Shown here: positions 17,839 through 26,436 of the stretch, piece by piece | Layout: every line of letters begins with the position of its first letter | How positions within the stretch are numbered: the stretch's first letter is position 1 | DNA from: Caldilineaceae bacterium SB0661_bin_34 | GTDB lineage: Bacteria > Chloroflexota > Anaerolineae > Caldilineales > Caldilineaceae | NCBI GenBank assembly: GCA_009841145.1 | Contig: VXMJ01000093.1 | Coordinates: forward strand, 11,982 to 75,981 | Direction: 5' to 3' | Length of the DNA stretch: 64,000 nt | Translations under genes and position numbers: made by a program | Notes under the pieces: generated by a model | The model's input: the letters and a program-made list of their open reading frames with translations, nothing else | Told to the model about the DNA's origin: nothing | The model's database searches: none

Positions 17839-18293
17839 TTCGTATTCGTAGTCGATGTCGTAGGCGTACGGCCGGGTCGCAGTAGGACAGACCTTCAAGG
17901 CTGCAGTGCCGCAGCTTTGAAGGTGCTCGCGCCGCCAGGCCACCCGTTCCTCTCCAGGCCGCGCGTGTCATGGCCAGGCGAGCATGGGGATGTCACTCCC
18001 GTGCGTGCTCATCCTGTGCGGAGGGCCCGTTCTACCTGACCGCAAATGCCTCCGAATGTGTCTCGAGAGGGAATGGCGTGAGGTAGTTCCCGACGGTCTC
18101 GGCCGGGTCCGTCGGGTTTCGTTGAACAACCCAATCTCGGTTCGGCTGTTGGTACCGCAGACCACGGCTGGGGCGGGAACCCGGAGGATGTTCGTCAGCA
18201 TCGCACCAGGAGATGTTGGAGAAGCGGTGACATCGGTGCACAGGAAGCCCAGTGGAGCGGTGATTGGGTCGGCAAGTTGGGTGTTTCTGGAAA
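17839..18293. other. Intergenic between TnpB element and IS630; no gene recognised
   Basis: The first ~60 bases on the minus strand read as YAYDIDYEY, possibly the interrupted gene's other half, but this is too short to claim. A 109-residue plus-strand ORF lacks recognisable features. Confidence 0.35.
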
Positions 18294-19457
18294 GTAATAC
18301 CAATCTAGCGTAAAAGAGGGACTTGGTGTAGGCTTGCCTGTCTCCCTGCCTGTCACCGGAGCCCTCCGCCATGGCCCGTCCCGCCGTCATTCCCTGGGCG
18401 GAGGCCGACACCGTTGAGGCCCTGCACCAACGTTACCTGGCCGAAGCCGACGGTGTCGTGCGCACGCGGCTGCATGCGCTGTGGCTGCTGCGCCAGCTGC
18501 AGGACGGCTGGACCCCCACGACGGTGGCTGCGGCCCTGGGGGTGCAGCGGAGCAGCGTGCAGCGATGGCTGAAGTGGTACCGGGAGGGCGGCCTGGAAAT
18601 GGTGTGCGGCCGGCGCAAGGGCGGCATCGGGAAGCCCTCCTACCTGACGCCGACACAGCAGGCACAGTTGGTGGCGGCGGCGGCCACGGGGCGGTTTGCA
18701 ACGGCGCAGGCGGTGCGGGACTGGCTGGAGGCCGAGTTCGGGGTGGTCTACACCCGCGACAGCCTGTACACGCTGCTGCCGCGGCTGGGGATCCGGCTGA
18801 AGCGGCCCCGGCCCCGGCACACGAAAGCCGATCCCCAGGCCCAGGCGACCTGGAAAAAAGGGGGCTCGGGGAACAGCTGAAGGCGGTTGGGTTGCAGGCG
18901 GGACAGGGGATCGTGTGGGGGGATGAGATGAAGCTGGGGCTGCGCGGCCAGGTGCGCCAGGTGTGGGCCCCGCGCGGCGTGGCGGTTTCCCAGGCCGTGC
19001 AAATCGGCTGGAAATACCTCTATGCGGCCGTGGCCATCGATCCCATGACGGGACAGCTGTGGTGGGCTTGGCAGGCGAACATGAAGGGCGCGGAGATGGC
19101 CCGCATCTGGGGCACCTGGGCCCGGGAGCCGGCCATCGACGGCTGGGTCTGGGACGGGGCCCGCGGCCACACGGGCGAGGACATGCAGGCCGTGGACGCA
19201 CCCCAAGTGGTGCAGCCGCCCTATGCCCCCGAGCTGAACCCGGTCGAGCGCTTCTTCCGGGAGTTGCGGCGGGCCATCGAGGGCCGGGTCTATCCGACCC
19301 TGCAGGCCAAGCAGGACGCGCTGGAACCGATCCTGGAGGCGTGGCAGGCGGACCCCAAGCGGGTGCGACAACTGTGTGGCTGGGACTGGATCCGGGAGGC
19401 CTTGGAGGCTCTGCCCGCCAACACTCAAGTCGCATAGCCATACTGGATTGGTATAAC
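18294..19457 (+). mobile_element. IS630-family insertion sequence
   Basis: Bounded by imperfect inverted repeats gtaataccaatctag (18294-18308) and ctggattggtataac (19443-19457, inverted; 13 of 15 match). Contains one transposase split over two frames. Element length and transposase domains fit IS630 (Tc1/mariner-like, TA target). Confidence 0.85.
18371..19437 (+). CDS. IS630-type transposase in two overlapping frames
   Basis: Frame one (18371-18880) has two helix-turn-helix domains (TPTTVAAALGVQRSSVQRWL, LTPTQQAQLVAAAATGRFAT) and ends at a TGA. The second frame, entered about 18850, carries the DDE domain: WGDEMKLGLRGQVRQVWAPR (first Asp), WVWDGARGHTGED (second) and PPYAPELNPVERFFRELRRA (Glu). 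The switch lies at tggaaaaaaggggg, an A6-G5 run suited to -1 ribosomal frameshifting or transcriptional slippage, which many IS630 elements use. So the gene may be functional as a frameshift product. Otherwise it is a 1-nt error or decay. I annotate it as one gene. Confidence 0.8.
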
Positions 19458-19630
19458 AAAAGCGTAGCTGATGTGCAGGCATGCCTCAAACCGAAGTGCA
19501 ATTTCCCTGCTTGTTGCCGGATCGGTTGGCAATGGGAGGCATGTGGTGATAACAATTTAACTAGAACGTGACGGACGCGGACGCGGTATCGAGAAACATG
19601 GACATTGCTTCGACGTAAAGGAAATGCACT

Positions 19631-21076
19631 GTGACCAACGAAGCTCGTGTGTTCAGGAGTGCCTGGCTGGCGCTTCTGGTGTTGATCGTCATCAGCGGAG
19701 GCAGCCTCGCGGCTGGTGACCTGTTCGACGACGACTTTACGGACTGTCCTGTCAAGACCCGTTTGCGGGACGGCCAGATTTCAGGTCTGATGGTAGTCCG
19801 AGATGCCGACGACGCGGACGAGGTCAACGTTTCGTGGACAGGCACCAATCCAGACACCTGGGGTCTGGGCCCCAACGCGTACCGCGCGTCCCTTGTGGCG
19901 ATCCTGGACGACGGCGCAAGGCACAACCAGGACTTTGCACTGGGTACGCGGAAGGCTACTTTCGACGGGATCAGGACCGGTATCCAAGTAACGGTCGAGA
20001 TGGCGATCGTGGTTGACACTGTCAATGGCAGCTATGTTGTCAGTGACATCCTGCGCACATCAATCCACCAAAGCCTGACGGAACCCTCTTTCGGCAGCGG
20101 GTGGCATCAACTCATCGACGAAGTGGGCGGCAACCGCCATGACACGCGGGATCTCGACCCGGATACCCCCGGCCATCAGTATGACACCGAAAAGATCAGT
20201 GGCGGCATGATGTACTACATCGGCTACAACGAGAATTTCGCGAACTACAGGAAGGGGACCGCCGAGTACACGCACAAGCCATTGACCTCTCGGTTGAGGA
20301 TCGGTTTGGCGCACTCCGCCAACGAGACCGATGGCGCACGTGATGATGTTGAATTCGATGCCTACATCATTCGCATTGTTGACTCGGACGGCGACGTGGT
20401 GACTGAAGGTGACGACGTACCGACGATCAAGACCAACTACGGGCTTGGTCGCAACAGCCTGAATGACGCCGGCACACAGACATTGAACAAACTGTTTGTT
20501 CATAACCTGAATTTCAACAGGTATCCGCTCTTCACCGACAGGGGCACCGTCATCATAAGTCGGGACGGCAATCAGTTGGCGTACTCAACCGATTTTGCAT
20601 TTGACGCGAATGTCCATCAGGACACCGGCATCGTGTTGAGCAACGTGCGGGTTGTGGACGGTTTCAAGGTTACGCAGGCGATGCACCGCCTTCCGATGAC
20701 AGTTCTTGGTCGAACCGATAACAGCAGGGTATCCCCACCGTCGGTGTCGATTATCAAGGTCGACACCACGGGTGATGGCCAAACCGGATACCGGGACGCA
20801 GGGCAAGTTTTTGCCAATCCGCCGGACGAGCATCGGGATTTCCCGATCGATACGTTGTCAAGCGACGAAACCTACAGAATCACGGCTTGGGCCGTCAACG
20901 AAGACGACGAAGTCATTAGTCCGGTGGCGACGCTTGTCGTGCGCCCACAGGACAAGACGGTCACGCTTGCCGACAGCGACTCTGCCAGATTCACGGATTA
21001 CTTGAACCCGCCGGAGAATACTTTGGCAGTCACCGAAGGTACGTTGATTGTCACCGATTTCACAGTGTCCAAATAG
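19631..21076 (+). CDS. P3, secreted protein of the P1-P3 family
   Basis: 481 residues, GTG start with aaagga upstream. Signal peptide RSAWLALLVLIVISGGSLAA, then GDLFDDDFTDCP, RDGQISGLMVVRD, DEVNVSWTGTNP, WGLGPNAYRASLVAILDDGA. The body has GGMMYYIGYNENFANYRKGT, DAYIIRIVDSDGDVVTEGDD, LSNVRVVDGFKVTQAMHRLP. The C-terminal FnIII-like module is DEHRDFPIDTLSSDETYRIT then AWAVNEDDEVISPVATLVVR, ending in TDFTVSK. Nearly colinear with P2. It sits 170 bp after an IS630 element, nearly 10 kb from P1/P2, so the family has spread within the locus. Role unknown; surface-exposed or released protein likely. Confidence 0.8.
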   Translation: MTNEARVFRSAWLALLVLIVISGGSLAAGDLFDDDFTDCPVKTRLRDGQISGLMVVRDADDADEVNVSWTGTNPDTWGLGPNAYRASLVAILDDGARHNQDFALGTRKATFDGIRTGIQVTVEMAIVVDTVNGSYVVSDILRTSIHQSLTEPSFGSGWHQLIDEVGGNRHDTRDLDPDTPGHQYDTEKISGGMMYYIGYNENFANYRKGTAEYTHKPLTSRLRIGLAHSANETDGARDDVEFDAYIIRIVDSDGDVVTEGDDVPTIKTNYGLGRNSLNDAGTQTLNKLFVHNLNFNRYPLFTDRGTVIISRDGNQLAYSTDFAFDANVHQDTGIVLSNVRVVDGFKVTQAMHRLPMTVLGRTDNSRVSPPSVSIIKVDTTGDGQTGYRDAGQVFANPPDEHRDFPIDTLSSDETYRITAWAVNEDDEVISPVATLVVRPQDKTVTLADSDSARFTDYLNPPENTLAVTEGTLIVTDFTVSK

Positions 21077-21178
21077 CAGGTTTGGAACCGCCGCTTAAAA
21101 AGCAGGATTTGAAGTCTGAAGCGGGAAGGCGGCCGGACTGCCTCGGGTCCGCTCCAGGCCAACGCCTGCGAATGCCGG

Positions 21179-21204
21179 GACGGCCACCCGACTGGATGGC
21201 CGTC
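21179..21204 (+). terminator. Hairpin downstream of P3
   Basis: Stem gacggcca / tggccgtc with a ten-base loop, then ttgccttctt. Same distance from the stop (~105 bp) and same core as the hairpin behind P2. Confidence 0.65.
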
Positions 21205-21301
21205 TTGCCTTCTTGCGCGATTGCCTCTGTGTCGCCGGTGCCGTCGGCAGCAGTGTGGGACACATTCGCACAGTTGATCGCGTTCCACGGTTCGATCCGG
21301 A

Positions 21302-21560
21302 TCACGATCGGCCAGACCATGGTCCGATCCAGAGGAGTGTTTGTATTGGTTCCCTCCATGCGGTCGGGAACCACCGCGGCGGGGCGCACCATTTCGGCAT
21401 CCGTCCCTCGGACTCCTGCTTGACACGAACCGTCCGCGGCTTGCCACCGGGGTATGGGACTCTTCCCGACAGTCTCAACCATCCCCGTTTGGGAATGTAC
21501 AGGTTGCCGTCCTTGATGCGCACATGGCCCGGGATGGTAAATCCTAGCGTCTTGAATTTG
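21302..21560 (-). pseudogene. Fragment of a third tnpB gene
   Basis: The minus-strand frame reads KTLGFTIPGHVRIKDGNLYI, PKRGWLRLSGRVPYPGGKPR, TVRVKQESEGRMPKW, which aligns with the mid part of the TnpB at 16383-17729 (FTIPSHVRIEDGRLYIPKMG, TVRVRQESESKQPKW). The N-terminal third and the whole RuvC/zinc-ribbon half are missing. A dead remnant. Confidence 0.75.
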
Positions 21561-21627
21561 CCCAAGGGGCCGAGATAGCATGGGGTGGGCTTATGAATTG
21601 TAAATCTACCTGTATGGATTGAATTCA

Positions 21628-21885
21628 ATGGGTCTCAGCATCAAGAACAAGGAGACGTGCCGGCTGGCCAGCGAGTTGGCGCAGCTGACCGGTGAGACCA
21701 TGACCGGGGCCATCACAGTGGCCCTCCGAGGGCACCTGGAGCGCATGCGGAGGGAGGGCAGCACCGAGACCCGCGTACAGAGACTTCTCGCCATCGGCAG
21801 CCGATGCGCAGGCATGCTGGACGACGGTCCCACTGCCGTCGAGCATGGCGATTTCCTGTATGACGAGCGCGGGCTACCCAAGTGA
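21628..21885 (+). CDS. vapB: VapB-family antitoxin
   Basis: 85 residues from the ATG at 21628 (track start is three codons earlier). GLSIKNKETCRLASELAQLT, GETMTGAITVALRGHLERMR matches the PSK/VapB antitoxin family (Rv0623 type): an N-terminal DNA-binding segment and a C-terminal toxin-wrapping tail (HGDFLYDERGLPK). It overlaps the vapC start by 4 bases (GTGA), so the two are translationally coupled. Expected to bind its own promoter and neutralise VapC. Confidence 0.85.
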   Translation: MGLSIKNKETCRLASELAQLTGETMTGAITVALRGHLERMRREGSTETRVQRLLAIGSRCAGMLDDGPTAVEHGDFLYDERGLPK

Positions 21886-22257
21886 TTGTCGACATGTCGG
21901 CGATCCTGGCAATCCTATTCCGCGAGCCGGACGCGGAACACTACGCCACGGCGATTGCGCTGGCATCGTCTTGCCGGATGTCGGTTGCTACGCTGGTGGA
22001 AGCGACCATGGTGCTCGAGAGTCACGGCGGTTCCGCAGTCGGGTATGAACTGGATGCATTTCTGGAAGAGGCGGAGATCGAGCTGGAGCCGGTCACTCCT
22101 GAGCAGGCGCAGGGCCTGGAGGCGATTTGGCAAGGGCCATCACCCGGCCGGGCTGAACTTCGGTGACTGCTTCGTCTATGCGCTGGCCCAGGCCACGCGG
22201 GAGCCTCTTCTGTTCAAGGGCCAGGACTTCGCGCTGACCGACGTTGAAGTTGCATGA
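21882..22257 (+). pseudogene. vapC: VapC PIN-domain ribonuclease toxin, frameshifted
   Basis: Frame one begins [20 protein letters not shown] (PIN first Asp in VDMSAI) and runs through [18 protein letters not shown] (conserved Glu) to ~22130. The C-terminal half, [20 protein letters not shown] and [20 protein letters not shown] with the GD and KGxDF motifs, continues in another frame. Removing one base at gcgatttggc joins them into a full ~124-residue VapC. Either a recent inactivating insertion or a sequence error. With an intact vapB, inactivation would be tolerated. Confidence 0.8.
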
Positions 22258-22355
22258 CGTTGGCCTCGATCGATTCAATTGACATCGCCGCGCATGTGGA
22301 AAACGTGCGGACACACTGCGAATCCGTGGGAGTGGGGTGTAGCCCGGCCGCAGTG

Positions 22356-24191
22356 TCAGTCGGTATTGAAGATGCTTTCCATGAAGGCGAAGATCTCCGG
22401 TTCGCGGTGTCGGAGATCGACTCTGCCCCAGTTCCCGCGCAGACCGAAATCCGACAACCTCCAACTGGCGTTGAAGTACACCGTGGTGAAGACGGCAAAA
22501 AACTCCTCAACGTTCAACATCGCATAGGTGTCCTCAAAGCGCCCCAGCCGCTTGGTCCGGTCGTAGAGTGCATCGATTTGCACATGCTCGGCTGGAGTGA
22601 AACAGAGATTTTGAATGAGGTGTGCGAACTCGTGGATCGTCACGTCCGACCATATGTCGCCATCATCCAGTAGGGCGAGCAAATTGTTCTCCGGGACGCC
22701 GGACACGGGCTGGCCCGGAATCCCGCCGAGGCCGAGGTACGTATCGTACGGGTCCCCGACCTCATCAAGCTGTCCCTGCAATTCCGCGAATTCGGGCAAG
22801 GCGGTCACATGGGAGTCGCCGGGGTAGATCGCCAACTCCGCACCCGCGTCCGCCAGACAGTCGGGAATGCCATGCCGCACACGGGCCAACATGAGTTCCA
22901 CCCTGTCGGCCGCGACGTGCAACGCCCGCGGGTCTACCTGACCGGGTGCCTTAATCCATATGCCGCCGCTTTGCAGAAATTGGGCGTAGTAGGACGGCAC
23001 CGCGACAACGCTTAGGTTGTCGAGCAACGACCGCCTAATGCTTTCGGCCTCTTCCCATGCACACATGCGGTGCTGTGCGCGGAAGCCGCGGGCCGGTCCG
23101 AGTTGGGAACCGCCCACCATGATCACCTCTTCGACATCGAGCAGGCACGCACCGGGTCGCTCCCGTACGCGATATTTGAGAACATACCGTGCCTGGCCGG
23201 CGATCTCCAGCTTCTCGAATGAATCGATCTCGAACACCAGCGCATACGGCCAATCCGAGCGTAGATTGGCCCGGATCGTCCGGGCCAGGCGGTCGAGCGC
23301 CATACCGTCCGGGTGGGGGTGCGAACGAAGCCGCAGGCTGCCCTCGCCCACCCATTCCGCATCGGCGACATGCGCCTGCTCCTGTGTCCATCCGGCGGGA
23401 ATGTCGACTGCGAACGCGTAGTCGTGGTTCCGGATCACGATGCCGGTGGCGGTAATCGTCGCCCGTCGCGGCGTAACCGCAGGCTCCTCGATGGCTGCGG
23501 GGGTCGGCGTTGCTGCGACTGCCGCAGGCGTGGAGATGCCCGCACCGTGCACCCAGCCCGTCGTACCGTCGGCCAAACGGATCAGCACCCAGCCCCGGTC
23601 GTGCTGCAATACGCATACCGGCTGCCCGGCCACCACGTACTTGCCGGTGTGCGCATGTCCGGTGCCGGGTCCCAACCTCACGCGGTAGCCGGCCGCATGC
23701 GTCCCCCAGACCCTTGCGCACGGGACCGCCGTCGGCGTGGATGGCGCGCGAACAATGGGCGTGGCGCGGGCGATGGGCATGGGCGTGGGCGAACGCACAG
23801 GGCGCGCCGTTGCCGTTGGCGTCGGCAGGGACGGATCGAGCGAAGCCAGATACGCTTGCCAGGTTCCCACGTGGTGGGACATGATCCAGCCAACTTCACC
23901 GGTTTCCGTTTCCAGTTTCAGGAGCGACCAGCCGGAACCGCCTCCGGAACTCGCCAGCACGCAGACCTGAAGCCCGGGTGCAAGTTCCCGGCTCGAATAG
24001 TTGAACGTCGCCGGTATCGATCCTCGCAGCACATACTGGAGCTCGCTCGCGCAATCCATCCTGGGAGTCGGCGGCTCTTCGGCCGCCGCGACGCCCGACC
24101 ACGTGAAGCCAAAACCCAGACCACAGGCGACGACCGCCATTAGGACTCGACAGGCAAGGCAACTCCGACGAAACTTCACCGCTGTTTCCAT
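22356..24191 (-). CDS. Secreted SH3-domain zinc metallopeptidase-like protein
   Basis: About 611 residues from the ATG at 24191, preceded by aaaggagcc. The track's 46 upstream codons lack a signal. Signal peptide VLMAVVACGLGFGFTWSGVA. Two bacterial SH3 modules (LAPGLQVCVLASSGG...VGWIM; YRVRLGPGTGHAHTGKYVVA...TTGWVHG) are separated by Thr/Pro-rich linkers (PTATARPVRSPTPMP). A middle domain (DYAFAVDIPAGWTQEQ) resembles PsbP/YcgI-like export domains. The C-terminal metallopeptidase has WSDVTIHEFAHLIQNLC (HExxH) and a downstream Glu in NVEEFFAVFTTVYFNA as likely third zinc ligand, a gluzincin pattern. Probably acts outside the membrane on peptide or cell-wall substrates. The same SH3-linker architecture recurs in the GH16 protein here. 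Confidence 0.8.
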   Translation of the reverse strand: METAVKFRRSCLACRVLMAVVACGLGFGFTWSGVAAAEEPPTPRMDCASELQYVLRGSIPATFNYSSRELAPGLQVCVLASSGGGSGWSLLKLETETGEVGWIMSHHVGTWQAYLASLDPSLPTPTATARPVRSPTPMPIARATPIVRAPSTPTAVPCARVWGTHAAGYRVRLGPGTGHAHTGKYVVAGQPVCVLQHDRGWVLIRLADGTTGWVHGAGISTPAAVAATPTPAAIEEPAVTPRRATITATGIVIRNHDYAFAVDIPAGWTQEQAHVADAEWVGEGSLRLRSHPHPDGMALDRLARTIRANLRSDWPYALVFEIDSFEKLEIAGQARYVLKYRVRERPGACLLDVEEVIMVGGSQLGPARGFRAQHRMCAWEEAESIRRSLLDNLSVVAVPSYYAQFLQSGGIWIKAPGQVDPRALHVAADRVELMLARVRHGIPDCLADAGAELAIYPGDSHVTALPEFAELQGQLDEVGDPYDTYLGLGGIPGQPVSGVPENNLLALLDDGDIWSDVTIHEFAHLIQNLCFTPAEHVQIDALYDRTKRLGRFEDTYAMLNVEEFFAVFTTVYFNASWRLSDFGLRGNWGRVDLRHREPEIFAFMESIFNTD

Positions 24192-24289
24192 CTTGTGGCT
24201 CCTTTCCAGGGGAGCAATGTGGCACATGGCTACTCGACGGGCTGACGACCGACTGCTGCGACCATGGTTGCTCAAGTCGCCCGGGGTCG

Positions 24290-24373
24290 TTACGGCCTCG
24301 CATTCAGGCAACTGGGGTTGCCGTTCCAATCCAGAATCCTTGCATCGTCAGTCACGAGCCGGTGGTCGGCCGC
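24290..24373 (-). pseudogene. C-terminal remnant of a VapC-like PIN toxin
   Basis: The minus strand reads ADHRLVTDDARILDWNGNPS then CLNAR and a stop, clearly the same end as the intact VapC at 26038-26436 (DDHRLVTADERILQWPGNLR, CLDAR). The rest of the gene is gone. The 370 bases upstream hold no recognisable gene. Confidence 0.7.
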
Positions 24374-24737
24374 TCCGGTCGTCGATATTTGGATACAGGT
24401 AGGCGTTGTCTGCTCGCTTGGTCGAATGGTTCCAGGCGTGGTACTCCCATGCCTGCCGCGATATTTGGCCCGCAGTGTCGGCAAGCAGTTCGTTGACAAC
24501 ATCGGCGAGGTGACTGGTGGATTGAGCCAGACCGGAGGCTGCATCACGATAGGCCGCGTCGGGGTCGCTGGGGCTGCCGCTGACGCCGACTGGGCGTGTG
24601 ACCTGCAGCCAGTCGCCTTCGCTCTTGCGACCTGTTACTGCGACTTCCGTGTCTGGACCTTGTGGATCGCTGGAACTCCACAACGGCTTGTTTGGAGCAC
24701 CACGCATACCCGGAACGGCTCCAAGCGTCATCCTAGT

Positions 24738-25448
24738 CTACGATGCTGTCGGCCATGGCCTCTCCCCCTTCGGCATCCGGTAGCCGACGCGGGGCTCGGT
24801 GAATATGTAGATGGGGTTGGCCGCGTCATCGCCCAGCTTGTGCCGGAGCTTCTTGATAACGGTGCGCATGGGCCGAATGTCGCCGTTGCCCCTGTCTTTC
24901 CAGACCCGTTGCAGCAGTTGCTCGTAGGTCACCACCCTGCCGCTGTTCGCCGAAAGCTCGGTCAGCAACCGGTACTCGATGGCCATCAGTTCGACCGGTC
25001 GCCCGGCAAGCGTCCCCGCGCGGTCGGCGTAGTCGATCGTGAGATCACCCAACACAAACGGTTCGGACGGTTCGGACACCGCCAGCTTGCGCAGTGCCGC
25101 CCTGATTCTCGCGGCCAGCTCCGAGGGCGAGAAGGGCTTGACAACATAATCCACGGCCCCCGTGTCGAAGGCCCTGACGACGAGCTCCTCCTGGCCGTAC
25201 GCGGACAGGAAGATGGCCGGGACGTCGGCCAGCATCAAGATATCCTTCATCAGCTCGATCCCGTCGGCGCCCGGCAGCATGAGGTCGAGAAGAACCAGGC
25301 CGGGTCTCTCCTCCTCCATGAGGCGCAGCGCCTCCCCCGGGTCCCCGGTCACAATCGGCGCGTAGCCGGACTTGACGAGGGTGTCGCGGACGTAGAGCAA
25401 GTCCTGGGGGTCGTCGTCAACCGCGAGGACGCGCACCCGTTCTTCCAC
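24738..25448 (-). CDS. OmpR/PhoB-family response regulator
   Basis: 236 residues. Receiver domain 1-120: VRVLAVDDDPQDLLYVRDTL (acidic pair), phosphoacceptor Asp in LVLLDLMLPGADGIELM, conserved Thr/Ser position in AIFLSAYG, Lys in VDYVVKPFSPSEL. C-terminal winged helix ~130-225: FVLGDLTIDYADRAGTLAGR, LMAIEYRLLTELSANSGRVV, RTVIKKLRHKLGDDAANPIY, FTEPRVGYRMPKGE. It should activate or repress transcription after phosphorylation. No histidine kinase is adjacent, so it is an orphan regulator here. Targets unknown. Confidence 0.92.
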   Translation of the reverse strand: MEERVRVLAVDDDPQDLLYVRDTLVKSGYAPIVTGDPGEALRLMEEERPGLVLLDLMLPGADGIELMKDILMLADVPAIFLSAYGQEELVVRAFDTGAVDYVVKPFSPSELAARIRAALRKLAVSEPSEPFVLGDLTIDYADRAGTLAGRPVELMAIEYRLLTELSANSGRVVTYEQLLQRVWKDRGNGDIRPMRTVIKKLRHKLGDDAANPIYIFTEPRVGYRMPKGERPWPTAS

Positions 25449-25526
25449 CGCCCGACGCGGGGCGCGGGTCGAAGATGAAGGGCGGTTGCCGGCGACATCG
25501 GGCGCGGGCCGCGCTCACGCCTGTTG

Positions 25527-25874
25527 ATGTTGTTGAGTGCAGTCGTCAGCATGGCGGCCGGGGCGCTATTGTTGGGCCAGACCGTACTGACCGGGTTCCT
25601 GGCCGGGCGGTTCCCGATTGTGCTGATCGGCGGTGCGGTCGTGGTGGTCGGTGCGGTACGTCTGTGGCACGGACGTTATGGCGCCCGGTCGTGGCGCAGT
25701 ACGCTGATCGGCACCACCTATGTGGTTCTTGGCTTGATCGTGATTGGAAAGCCGCTTGTTGCCCAGGAACTGATCATGCTGCTACTGTCCGCCTGGGCGG
25801 TGGTGGCGGGACTGTTGGCCTTGTTCACATCGTTCTCGCTGCGCCGCAGCCAGAAGCCTGCCCGCACTGGTTGA
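25527..25874 (+). CDS. HdeD/DUF308-like membrane protein
   Basis: 115 residues, ATG at 25527. Four hydrophobic helices (LLSAVVSMAAGALLLGQTVL, FPIVLIGGAVVVVGAVRLW, LIGTTYVVLGLIVIGKPLVA, LIMLLLSAWAVVAGLLALFT) with basic loops, the paired-helix pattern of the HdeD/DUF308 family. Small integral inner-membrane protein; in enterobacteria HdeD is acid-stress related, but function here is open. Divergently placed from the response regulator, so they could share a control region of ~75 bp. Confidence 0.6.
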   Translation: MLLSAVVSMAAGALLLGQTVLTGFLAGRFPIVLIGGAVVVVGAVRLWHGRYGARSWRSTLIGTTYVVLGLIVIGKPLVAQELIMLLLSAWAVVAGLLALFTSFSLRRSQKPARTG

Positions 25875-26011
25875 CCTCGGTTCAATCTGCGCCGGCAGGC
25901 TGATGCCACCCCAATCCGCCCCATCGGCGCGCAAACCCGTCCACGTCGGTACGTACCGCCGGAGAGCGGCCTGCTGCTGCTCCCGTAGTTCCTGACTGGC
26001 CAAGGCCCCAT

Positions 26012-26034
26012 TCCGCAAACGACCGTTTGCGGGA
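26012..26034. repeat. Palindrome copy 1, ccgcaaacg(a)ccgtttgcgg
   Basis: Near-perfect 20-bp palindrome located four bases beyond the stop of the VapC gene at 26038. A second, perfect copy is at 27143-27165, with identical flanking t/ga bases. Confidence 0.75.
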
Positions 26035-26037
26035 CGG

Positions 26038-26436
26038 TTACTTCCTAGCATCCAGGCAACGGAGGTTGCCGGGCCATTGCAGAATCCGTTCATCGGCCGT
26101 TACCAGCCGGTGGTCGTCCAACGCGGTCGCGACAATGATGCGGTCGGCGGGATCTTTGTGGAAGTCGGGAAGCTGGACGGCCTTGATGCCGATTGCGCCA
26201 TCAACGGCTATCTCTTGCAGACCAGCTTGGAACAGGCTTGTACGCCAGATCGTGAAGTCGGTCTCGAGTTCCATTCTTCCCTTCTCGTGCAGCAAGGCGA
26301 TTTCCCAAAATGAAATCGCCGAGACCGCTACATTGCCGTTCGACCAGGCCTCGTCAATCGCACGGCGGGCGGTTCGGCCCAGTTTGCCGTCATCAAAGAA
26401 CAACCAGATCAATGCATTCGTGTCGAGCACGATCAC
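26038..26436 (-). CDS. vapC: PIN-domain toxin, VapC family
   Basis: 132 residues, intact. PIN ribonuclease motifs: MIVLDTNALIWLFFDD (first Asp), VAVSAISFWEIALLHEKGRM (Glu), HKDPADRIIVATALDDHRLV (Asp pair), TADERILQW. Expected Mg-dependent single-strand RNase that arrests growth when free of antitoxin. Overlaps the upstream phd-type antitoxin by 4 bases. A palindromic repeat abuts its 3' end and could terminate the transcript. Confidence 0.88.
   Translation of the reverse strand: MIVLDTNALIWLFFDDGKLGRTARRAIDEAWSNGNVAVSAISFWEIALLHEKGRMELETDFTIWRTSLFQAGLQEIAVDGAIGIKAVQLPDFHKDPADRIIVATALDDHRLVTADERILQWPGNLRCLDARK

Noticed and set aside
18353-19555. 400-residue minus-strand ORF over the IS630 element
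   Set aside because: Shadow of the transposase; Pro/Arg-rich, no motif.
24348-24731. 127-residue minus-strand ORF near the vapC remnant
   Set aside because: Could be an old antitoxin or toxin part, but I see no family motif and composition is mixed; not supported.
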